From Blastomussa wellsi (taxonomy: Eukaryota > Cnidaria > Anthozoa > Scleractinia > Plerogyridae): DNA of 64,000 bases. The translations under genes were made by a program, and so were the position numbers. Below the pieces are notes generated by a model. The model was not told the DNA's origin. It saw nothing but the letters and a program-made list of their open reading frames with translations, and searched no databases. The stretch lies in contig OX393568.1 of NCBI GenBank assembly GCA_947652115.1, positions 2,369,347-2,433,346 of the forward strand, written 5' to 3'. This document shows positions 1 to 11,100 of the stretch, piece by piece (within the stretch, counting starts at the first letter, position 1; each line of letters begins with the position of its first letter).

Positions 1-1134
1 TGGTATCCCATATAAGACGCTATTGCAATAGTCTAGTCTGGAAATCACAAGAGAGTTGACTAGCATCTTCAACCCATCATACGAAAGGTATCTACGGATA
101 CGTCCAATGGATCTTATAGCAAAACTGGCTTTTTTGCATGTTTCGTTGATATGGTCGTTAAAAAATAGAGTTTTATCCATTACGATGCCCAAATTCTTAG
201 CTTTTGCTTTGATTCCGATTGTATTATTAGCCAACGTTAAAGTCTCCAACGATGATGGTTGCTTCTTGTAGCGGGAGGTAAAATGCAGTACTTCAGTTTT
301 ACCAGGATTGCTCTTCAACATGTTCTGAGTGTTCCATGCAAAAACATCATTTACACATGCTTGAAGAATTCCTACAGAATCAACAGAATGCTCAGGATCT
401 TTAATAGCGATGTAGATTTGGGTATCGTCAGCATAGAACATACAATTTAAATCATGAGTAAGTATAACATCTTGAAGAGGTGCCAGATAGAGAATAAAAA
501 GTAATGGGCCAAGTATCGAGCCCTGAGGCACTCCATATTCTAAGCATCGCGGTGAGGATGAAGAGTCACTGATAATTACTTGCTGGAAACGATCAAGTAA
601 GTACGAGGAGAACCATTGAAGAACATTTTCAGTGATGTTAAAGTATGTTCGAAGTCTCGTGAGCAGAAGATGGTGGTCTATGGTATCGAACGCTGCTGAT
701 AAATCTAGCAGAACCAGAATTACTTCGCCTTGGGAGTCAAGTGTTCTAAGAATATCATTACTAACTCTGAGTAGGGCAGACTCTGTTGAGTGGTGTTTCC
801 TATACGCAGATTGTAATGAAGGAAATAGTCCATGGTAGTTCAGGTAATTATGAACTTGAATGGCAACTGACTTTTCAATTACCTTAGATTGGCTATGGGT
901 CTATAATTGACAAACAGATTAGGCTCAAGATCAGGTTTCTTCAATTTCGGACGAACCAGTGAGGTTTTCAAAGAAGCAGGGAAGACTCCAGTTTCAAGAG
1001 ATTGTCTAACGATTCTGCTGATAAAGGGCAATAATAAATTCATGTTGCCTTTAACGATGTGTGTTGGGGAGGGTTGTGAAAATAATAGGTTCCATCTTTC
1101 TAATGAATGTTTTAAAAGCTATTTGAGATGCTGA
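1..1134 (-). mobile_element. Non-LTR retrotransposon fragment (reverse transcriptase)
   Basis: The minus strand reads as the reverse-transcriptase domain of a LINE of the CR1/Jockey type. In order from 1134 down, I can read an N-Y-R-P-I motif (about 920), an A-F-D-T-I-D-H motif (about 690), a G-V-P-Q-G-S-I-L-G-P-L-L-F motif (about 510-545) and the catalytic Y-A-D-D motif (about 435-450), followed by a thumb-like stretch to the left edge. A short deletion with frameshift lies near 885, between the N-Y-R-P-I motif and the following helix, so this copy is not intact. The element is cut by the window edge. It sits in, or just beyond, the first intron of the CFAP97-like gene on the same strand. 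Superfamily assignment is from motif spacing only. Confidence 0.85.
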
Positions 1135-1400
1135 AAGCGTCAGTGATGCATAATTAATTCATCACAGAACACAGTGTTTTGAAAGGAGTGCTGGTTCTGT
1201 GTTCAGGTCCGCGTTAAAATCCTTAGTTTCGGAATGAAGTCGAAATGATTTAGGTGAATGCGAAACACAGAGAATAAACGCTACAAGGGAGGCCATGTTT
1301 AATGGCGTTGTTCGGGAGTTAGTGAATTTCGTGTACATGACATATATAGGCTTCCTGCAGCATTTCTGTTAACGTTGCCAAAGCAATTTTCATATCTTAC

Positions 1401-1955
1401 CTGATTTTCAATGTCAACTTTTCTTTGAAACCTGTATCTGTTCACTTCGGACGATGTTTGTACCCTTAAGGGCTCTGAATTAACTTTACGCGGTTGAGCA
1501 GACTTCGGCCTTCCTCTAGTTCTTGAAATTTCCTTCAAAAGTCTCTGGTTTTCTCGATCAATGGCATCTACTTTTGTATTGCTAAACGACATGTTTTTGC
1601 GCTCTTGGGGCGCAGGGTGACGCGACTCATTCAGATGTATAGCACTTCTAGGCCTTGTTCTAGAAGCTGTAGACACCGAGGAATGTCTGGAAGCTGTGTC
1701 ATCAAAATATTTTTCCTTTTTACTGCTCTCCCAATCTTTCTTTGAAGACGTCGTTTTTGTATCGTCCCCCATATTCCTGTCCGCTTGTTTGTCGTTCAGT
1801 TTCTCATTTATATCAAGAACCGCCTGGAGAAGCAGGTTCAAATCTATCTGATCAGAGTTTGGGTGTAAAAAGTGTTCTCTTTTTAGCCGATCATTGGTAC
1901 TATCGCGACACGCATTCCCTGTAGAATTCCTGCGCTGAATGTTCGCTGCCGCCAT
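1401..1955 (-). CDS. CFAP97: CFAP97-like (hemingway domain) protein, 5' exon only
   Basis: The start codon is at 1955-1953 and the exon runs 185 codons to a CAG|GTAAGA donor, so coding ends at 1401 in phase 0. The rest of the gene lies to the left, beyond the window. The protein is Ser/Lys/Arg-rich and low in complexity for about 120 residues. It then shows the CFAP97 signature: a K-N-M-S-F-S-N stretch followed by I-D-R-E-N-Q-R-L-L-K-E-I-S-R, and a second D-I-E-N-Q just before the splice site, where vertebrate CFAP97 has I-E-R-E-N. CFAP97 and fly hemingway are linked to cilia and flagella assembly. The family call is strong. Which of CFAP97 or the shorter CFAP97D paralogues is orthologous is less certain, though the N-terminal length favours CFAP97. 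Confidence 0.85.
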
Positions 1956-2141
1956 ATTTCTTTTGGAACCGTTTTCTTCGGCAATGCAACGTCACGTTAC
2001 CAAGGTAACTGCCAACAAGAGAGCAAAACCATACCAGTTCCAGACCTCTCGCGAATGCAAGTGCTTGAGCATGCACTCGCACAGTTTTCATTCAGCGGCC
2101 TCTCGTTGTAGAGCCTTCGAGTGGAAGAATTTCGTCGTGGC
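1956..2141. promoter_or_regulatory. Bidirectional promoter region, CFAP97-like / TDRD3
   Basis: Only 186 bp separate the start codons of the CFAP97-like gene (minus) and TDRD3 (plus), so both 5'UTRs and core promoters must lie here or overlap the first exons. I see no TATA box. This is inferred from gene position; no transcription start can be read directly. Confidence 0.6.
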
Positions 2142-5100
2142 ATGGAGGCAAAGTTGAAAGAAAATGGATGGTGGGCACTCTTTTGAAATTATAAAACTAT
2201 TTATTTAATAGATTTTGTGTTAATTCTCCCTAACTCGTATTGTTGCGCTCAGTTTTTGGCTTGCGCGTTTGATTTTTCATGCGCATTTCGGTGATAAATT
2301 GTCGTGTGCGCTTCACGCTTTTCGAGTGGATGTTATGCGCGATCCGCTTTAAAACTGTTGTGGTTTCTGTTGATAAAATGATCGCTTACTCTTTCAGGTT
2401 TCTCTCCTCCGAAGGGATTGCAGAATGTGAAAGGGCTTGCAACAAAGAGAAGCCATCTTTGCAGGAACTGTCGAAGGCAGCCCTTAGTGTGAGTTCGCGT
2501 CAAATGAATACTTTACACCGCGAAGTTGTTGATGATTTTTTTTGCTCGTTCGGACTTTGTTAGATTGTTTTCACATTGTCAAGCCCCGGACTGTACAATC
2601 CAGTCATTAAAAGTCGCTGGACGGATTTTACTTGTCGCACAGGCTGTTGGCCAATTCTCATTAAATATGAACATTTTAAAGTTTAATGCACTTGTAAATC
2701 GACTTGTGATGGGATATCCGACTATTATTTTGGTTTCTCTCAACTGATTTCCTGATGAAGTTTATTTTCATCTCGAACTTATTATATTTTTATTTGTTTA
2801 TAACGACACGACCCTGCGAGCTTCATTTTACACTTAAAGGAGCATATCACGGAACTAAATCTGCAAGCAACAGGCCAAAAAAAGTGCATGACACAAAACT
2901 TCCCTGGCCTTGTGTCTGTACAATATACTTAAGATGTGATAATTTCATAAGCCATGAGTCTATATCCATGTTGCAAACCTGTATATATTAGTGTAGTTCA
3001 ACAGGACCTGAACAATGGGAAGTGAGATTAAAAAGTGCAAAAAAAAAACTTGGTAATATGGTCCTGTACAAATTATGTGACTAACTAGATATGTCTGTGA
3101 AAGTAATTAATCAACATGACACGAGCGTGGGACAAAGAAAAATTCTGAGTCCCCAACAGGAATTGAACCCATGACCTCCCGAACACCGGGCGGGCACTCT
3201 ATCCACTGAGCTACGAGAACTCCTGGAGAGCTAGGTCATTTTAACTGAGTGCTTATGTGACACGCATCCTGCATACTGCATAGGATCAGCCATGTTGCTA
3301 TCATCATGAGTTGTGGGAATGAGAGTGATGGCAAATGCATATGTTTCATTCTAAGAAATTATAGTCAGGTATAGCTATTAACAAAATAACTCTTTCTCAG
3401 AGCCTACAAATACCCTGTTAAAGAGGGAGCGTTGCTACTAGTTTCAAACATAACAGAAAACTTGCTATAAGTGCATGACCACTGTAAATAACATTTACAT
3501 TTTGTTGCATAATGGAACATGCTTTCCTTAATAAAGGGACTCCATAAACAAACTAGTAGCCCTTCTTTCATGAACTCAAAATAGCTTTGCTCAAGTGGTA
3601 CAGATCTCTGGTATGGCCTACCCAGACAGAATCTTTAAGCTAATTTACTTAACTTCAATTTTTAAGTTTGAGACACGACATTCTTGGAAAATTGTTCCAC
3701 TTCATATTTAGGCAGGTTACTCCACCCCCCTCCTCCCTGGATCTGCTACTTGTAAACCTGATGAAACTGCCAGATGCCTTAATTCCAGTCAGTCAGTCAA
3801 TCAATCAATCAATCAATTGGTCAGTCAATCGATTAATCAGTTCCTTGCTCCTCCAGCTGGACTTAAAACAATATGGTGTGAAGCATCTTCCTGATGACAT
3901 CAATAAAGGCAAGGTGCAAACAGTATGTATTCATTTATTGTTTGATATAGTTGCAATCATTAATATTATTATGTTTAGTCAGAACTGGTAATGGTACACT
4001 TACTACCGGTATTATGAAAAAAAATCCACCTTGTAATATTTGTTGTTCCAGGAAGAATCCATACCCCTATCATGTAAGGTTTTTTGGTTTGAATCCCCAC
4101 TCCTCCCAAGTACTGCAAACATAGCAACTCCATTGGTGCCAAACCAAGACAAGCAATTTGCAAACATACATATTAATGCATAAATTTAATTTCAACTGCC
4201 AACTGCAGGTCAGTGGTCCTATGGTTCTTCAAGTGCAAAAGTTACGTAATACTGCCGCTCCAAAAGCTAATGAGGAGTCAAACCATGCCCCTAGACTGCT
4301 GAAGATACAACTGACGGACGGACACCTAACATGCCAGGGGCTGGAAAACTCTTCCATTCCAGACCTCAGGTAAAACAAAATGGAAAATGTACATTATGCG
4401 AAGGCTTTGACATGATGCCAGAAATCTGTTTCTACCAACTGGAAGGTACATTAAGCCAAAAAAAGACCTGCAAGACCTGGATTAATCTTCAAGATGTGCC
4501 AACCATGATACAGCTCAGTTAAAATTATGCGGCTGAATAGCGTTTAGGCAAAGTTAACCTCATGACAAGTTAGGTCAGCGGACATTAATTTTGTCGCAGG
4601 TGGCCTGGTGCGACTACGTGTTAAGCTTGGGCACCTCGCGATTTCGATGCTTTTGCTTGCTTGCACAATTCGCATAGATATTTCGCTGCACTTAGCTTGC
4701 TTGAAGTGCATTCTGAAGTCGTTTGTGCCCACTCCACCCTCCCTCAAGTTTGGATGGGTTAGGTAAGTATTGGTTGATAAGTATTCCACTGATTCAGTTA
4801 GTGTGACATTGCCTTGGTGGTGACTGCTCGCAGGGTTGCCATGGATACCTCCTTTTCTGAGCTAGTTTTTGCCTGGCTCCACCAATCCTTAAGGAACCAG
4901 CTCCAAAGCTCATCTACTGGCGATGAGTTTAAAGGTAATAAAATGCATCTTGTTTTTTTTTTGTTAAAACAGCTTGTCAATACCTCCTGGCACCAAGGTA
5001 TGCTTAACAGGCACCATTAATGTTCAAGAAAGTTTTCTTATGTTGGACGCTAAAAACACAAGGGTTTTGGGAGGAGAAGTTGAGAAGCTGAAGGAGAAAT

Positions 5101-8100
5101 GGGAGCTTAACAAGGTAATTAGTTATTGGCATTCTAAACACAGCTGGCCATTTTACTAATGGTGGGAGGCGCTGTGGCCTAAAGGTTAGTGTGCTTGTCT
5201 CCGGATCGAGCGGTCCAGGTTCGAGCACTGGCCGGGGACGTTGTGCTGTGTTCTTGGCAAGACACTTTACTCTCACAGTGACTCTCTCCACCCAGGTGTA
5301 TAAATTGGTACTGGCGAATTTACTACTGGAGGGTAACCCTGCGATGGACTAGCATCCCATCCAGGCGGAGTAGAAATACTACTAGTCGCTTCGTGCTACG
5401 GAAACCGGAGATAAGCGCCGGCCTGATGATTCACTTTGGCTCAAATGCAGACCTTTACCTACCCATTTTACTAATAATAGACATCTACTGTATTTGTAAT
5501 GAAAAGAAGTTTCAATAGTAATAAAAGTTTGAAAACAAAACTGTTATGTCATCTGAGTGGCTTGAACAAATAGAAAATTATTTTTCATAAGGGGGAAATT
5601 TTTTGTTAAATTTTCCAAGAGCATGGTTGTGGGCCACCTAGACGCTTGCACCTGTTAGCAGAAAATGGTCCAGGAATTGTCCTGGATCCATGCCTGATGC
5701 TTCTGTCTGAAAAACCTGTAACTAGGAGCCATGGTTTTTGGGAGACATGGGGTTTGTTTACTGACCAAAACAACACTCATGTTTCTTCGTAGACCTTAGC
5801 CAAGCATTCTCGTTTGACTGTTACTGGTGATGGGCCCCCTCCATTTGTACCTTTTGGTCAAGGAATGCCACCAGGAGGCGAAAATAAAGGACGGACTGCA
5901 GAGAGCCCTAAAGGTATTTTTAGTTTTAAATTCAGTATATAGATTCAGCCAAGCCTAAGAGCGGAGCTCCATATTTTTGCTGGTACTTAATAATTTCTCT
6001 GAAATAAATAAGAATAATTAAAAGGGTCAACTCCAATTGCAGAATTTCTGCTGAGAATGAGCATAAAAAATGCTGCCAGAATAAAAAAATCTGACTTGAG
6101 CCTGTGATCAATAAAAAACAATGCCTGGTCAGCGGTCAACTTAAAAAACATGTTGCCGCGATGAGTTCTAAATCTGAGCCTGTGATCTTTTCATCTGATA
6201 CTGGTCAGTGGATACCTCGATTTGACAGCTGTCAATTGACCATAACTTGGATGTCCAATACCAAAGATGTAAGCTGATAAGGCTGACAAGGTATTGACAA
6301 GGCATGGCTACCCCAATGGCCGCCATTTTGTGTGACTTCGTTGTCATAGTAGGGCGCCCGCGCCCGCGCCCGCGATCCATGCCACTAGTTATGTCGACCA
6401 TGAAAACTTCAATGCATGCTTCTCCTATTTCTATGCGTGCACGATTGTCCTTCTCCTATGGTTATGGGGCTCCGCTTTGCGGCCCTTCAGGCCACTGGTG
6501 CTCCGCTAAAAATTATCAATGAATATGCAGACTTCTATACAAATGCAATTAGAGTTTGGTGCCATTTTACATTTATTAATTATTTAGTTAACAGATGAAG
6601 GGTAAAAAAAATGTTTACTTTTTTTTTAGTGAATGGTGTTGCACAAACCCACACTGAAAAACCTAAAAGTGCTCAGAGTAGAGAGGCAAATGGTCCTCCA
6701 TTGAAATCCAAAACATCAGACAATGGACGAAGCAACAGGCCTACCAATCAAGAACAGAAAGAGAGTATGGCAAAGAAATTTTCAAGCAATCCAAGGGAAG
6801 AACGAGTGGAAAGCAAGGGAGTGAATTTTGAGAAATCAAATAATAGGATAAGGTATACTGTTGATGGACAAACTGTTTTGAATAATCCAAGAGAAAAAGA
6901 GACTAGGCCATTGAATGCAGAGACACAGAATCATGATAGACCAAAACAAGGAAACCAGGCAAACGACAACAGACATAATAGCAGAACAGAACACAGTGAG
7001 AGGATGGAAAGACCAATCACAAGAGGGCAGCCTTTGAGAACTCAGGCAAGTTCAATGGAGATACTCCAGTCTGAGCTCTGTACTATAATACGCCATTTTT
7101 GGAAGTTGACACGATCAAGTTACCAAATTGAAGTATGCCTTAAAAGGAGCTATGATCTTTTTTATCCTTAACCATCCTTGTTCCTTTTTGGATTAGTGTC
7201 ACCTCTTTGGTGTTTTTCTTTCTTAGAAAACAATTATCTAATGTTAAGGTTTCCTACATTATAAGGATACTTAAGGTTTCAAATAACTAAAAAATTTTAA
7301 AGGAAAAAGTGCCAAAAAATATTACTAAAGCACCAAATGTTTCGGGCTAGGCCCTTCATCATCAGTGGTGTTTAACGTGCATGTTAAACACCACTGATGA
7401 AGGGCCTAGCCCGAAACGTTTGGTGCTTTAGTAATATTTTTTGGCACTTTTTCCTTTAAAATTTTTTAATTATTTGAACTATCCAAGTGCTACATAGTAC
7501 TCTGAACTACTGCTTAAGGTTTCTGCCGACCAGTACCACAGACCATATTGCAGGCTCAGGTTAATTCATCAAGGTCACATGTTTTTTTTTAGTTAACTGC
7601 TGACCAGGTAGTGGTTTCCCATTGGATTGTGGGCTCAAGTCCAAAATTTATTTCCAGGCTGATGACTCGGGATTTGAAATTTGTAATTTCTCATGGTCAT
7701 CCTCAGTGGAATTTATGTGACTGAAGATGACAATTTACCCTGACTTGCCTATAATAACAGTAGAATCTACGGAAAAAGGCATCCCATCTGGGACTCGTTT
7801 TCTTCCTGAATTTTTCCTTACATACTTTTTCCACTTAATGATGCTTTTTTATTGTCAGAAGAATGAGAGGACAACAGGCAGCCTGTTTTACCAGTATTCC
7901 TTGTAATGTACAATTTGGAACTTATTTGTTGCATTATTTATACTCCACTGAGTGGAGTTGGATCAGAAAGATGTTGTTGAAGCAACTTCCTTATGATTAA
8001 TGCTATCAATATTTTCACTCTGTAGGATACAAACAGAGGAGGAACAAGGATACGAGGTCGTGGAGGAAGACGTGAACCACTAGGTAAGACTTGCTGGTAA

Positions 8101-11100
8101 TTAGGTTGGCCTTGTACATGTATACCAGGAAATTCGGGAAACAAAATAAATCAAATTGAAGGTGTCGAATGCAGTCTTGTAATCTCTGATTACTCCTAGC
8201 AATAAAAAGAAAGTTCACGAATATTAAAAATAATTGTGTTGTATTGGTATAGGGGCCAAGTGAAATGCTTGGTGATCTCCTGCAAATTACATGATATGGT
8301 AACATTGTTTCTGTTTGAGAACTTGAAGATGTGCTACATGAAGGAGGCTACAGCAGATTGTCTACAAACCAAGTTAAACTCATCACCAACAGATGAGCCA
8401 TGACAACCCTGTGAGTGGCAACCACCTTGGCACCCTCACACTGATAAACAGTGAAACACAACTACTTTAATACCCTATACTAACCTTGAGAAAAAAGGGG
8501 AGGGATGGGCTGATAAGAAATCAACCAGCACCAAGCCAACGTAACAAAACACGCACAATGAATTTGACACCCGAAGCTGAACTGTAAAATACCGTATCAG
8601 AATATTGTGCTTAACTCTAGCATCTACAATTATTGATTCAGACATTTTTTGTGCTGTGAATAGGAAGAGGACGACCTGAGAGTGAAGGTGTTGATGATAT
8701 TGAAGACTACAGAGCTCGGCAACCGTCAGAGCCAGCTTTATGGGACTTTTTATCAACAAAATTTCCAGCAGTCAAAGGCTGGTTGCATTTTACTTTATAA
8801 AATAACTGAGATATTACCGTGCTCTTGTTGGTTGATAGGTCTGTTTAGATGAGAATGTAAACACAGTTTTAATGTTTTAAATAGTTTATGAAAGCAATAG
8901 AAGACTTTTTCTGTGTTTATATAGCCTCACCTGAACACTCAGGGAGTTGGAAGAATTCTCAAATGTTATGCACGCCTGAGATGAAGCTGAGGGTTTGCGT
9001 ACTAACTGTCTTGAATTCTTCCAACCCCCCCTTGTGTGTAGATGAGGTTATAATTTATAAACATGAAGAATTTCTTTTATTGCTTAAATAATTAAGATGA
9101 TTATTATTAATAACAGTATGTAATTTGATATACAAATGTGTGGTGTACATATTTCATAGCCTGCGAAGCTGGCAGGAATCGCGGTGAAGTGCTTTTGTTT
9201 TGTAGGAGGCCGTTGTGGGGGGATTGGTGAGGAGTCAAGTTGAAATCCCGCCTGCCCTAATGGATGGGTTTTTTGGAATTATGCGAATTTCGGATTGGTT
9301 GATAGTGGCAAAATGATACATCGTCTTTCCCCTTTCCCTTTTCCCAGTCACAGAAAAATATCTGTGATCACGAACAACAAATCTGCATTAATATTTAATG
9401 GACTGACCCACTGTCACAAATATTTAATGCAAGCTATCATCAACTTCATGGCAAATTTCAGCTGTTGCCCTTCCAGAGCTAACATTTTGAGAGCTAAACA
9501 TATTGTGCAAATAGAAATGAGCCATAACAAACTGCACCGACAAAAGATGGCAAATTACTAAGGTGTCAAACTCTACTAACAGCTACAGGAAACTGTCAGG
9601 AAACCGTACAAACCTGCAAAGTCTTTTGGCCTCTAGACTTTTGCTATACCAGTGTCACAGCTCCAAACAGCGCCCTCATAAAAAAAAAATAAAAACCAGA
9701 AAAGCGTTGGAAGATCGAATTAATGTTACGAATGTAGGATTCCCTGTAGGCCTGTCAAAAACCTCTCAATAATTAAATTACACCTCACTCTCTGACTGGC
9801 TTATTTAATTAGATCACCGAAGGCGATAAAAGTGGGCGGCTAGCAAAACCCATAAGCAATCAGAGGCAGGCGGGAATTTTCACTCGCACGGCTTCGTTGC
9901 ACGACCTCGCTGGCTTCACACGTGGATGCTCAGCAGCTTGCTCCCACAAATACCTCCGGCTATGCAGGCTACATATTTCAGGGCTGGAATTTTTTTTAAT
10001 TTTTTTTAATATGCTTCCTGTTGATTGTTCTGTTGGAACTTCTTGCTTAGATACAAAACATCAAAGACTGCAAAAGTCAACAGAAAACCAGAAAAGGGAT
10101 GAAGTCCAGCAGGAAAGACCTCCACCCGGGCCACCGCCCTTCAAACAAGAAAATGACATTCAAAAACCAAAGCAGCATAAACAGGACTCAAGAGTTGAAA
10201 AGACTGAGAATATTCCTCCACCAAGGCAACAACTAGGTGACGCACAGGGCGACTATGCCACTCCGAGAGAAGTCGACAAGCCAAAGCTGGAAACAATACC
10301 ACAGAGCCATCACAAAGATGCACGACAGCAGGCCAAACAACAGAGAGAACAGTATTATAAACAACAGCCGAACTCTGGGCAGGCAAAGGGGAAAAGTTCT
10401 AGAAGACATGATCACGATTCAAGACCATATAATCAAAGTCTACCACCAAGACTTCAGAAGAAACAACAACAGCAGCAACAGCAACGGCAGCAACATCATC
10501 ATCAGCATTATCAACAGCGCAGTCCGCAGCAAGAGATAGAAGAGAACAGTGAGGAGGTTGAAGCTGAGTATGCCCATGCTACCAGCCCACCGTCCGTAGC
10601 CCAGGAAGATGATGCTATTGTACGGTTTAGTGCTGTGCCGGTTGCCCATGAATATGTAGAAGAACAAGCTCCAAGCCAAATTGCCCAACCAGTGCAGTTT
10701 CAGGAGCCTCAAGGTAGCTCATTTGTTGGTCAGCAATATGGTGCACAGGGAAAGTGGCAGAAAAACTATCGCCAAGGATCTGACCAGTTTAGACCTCAAA
10801 GCTTTACCCCTCCTAATGTACAGCAACAACAGCAGCAACACCTTGAGTTTGTTACCATGGCAATGGAGTCCCAGCGTGCGCAGACACAATTTGTTGCCAA
10901 TCAACCTCAACAGTTTGTGGAACAGGGTGGGAGAGAGCAGACGGAGATAAATATGCCACAGGAATACCAATATACACAGCAAGCCCATCCCCAAGTCCAG
11001 GCATACCCTGTGTACCAACTCCGTCCTGCTCAAATGGCACAACAACCAATGGCACCTCAACCAACCATACCTCAGCAACCAGTTGCCACACAGATGTCAG

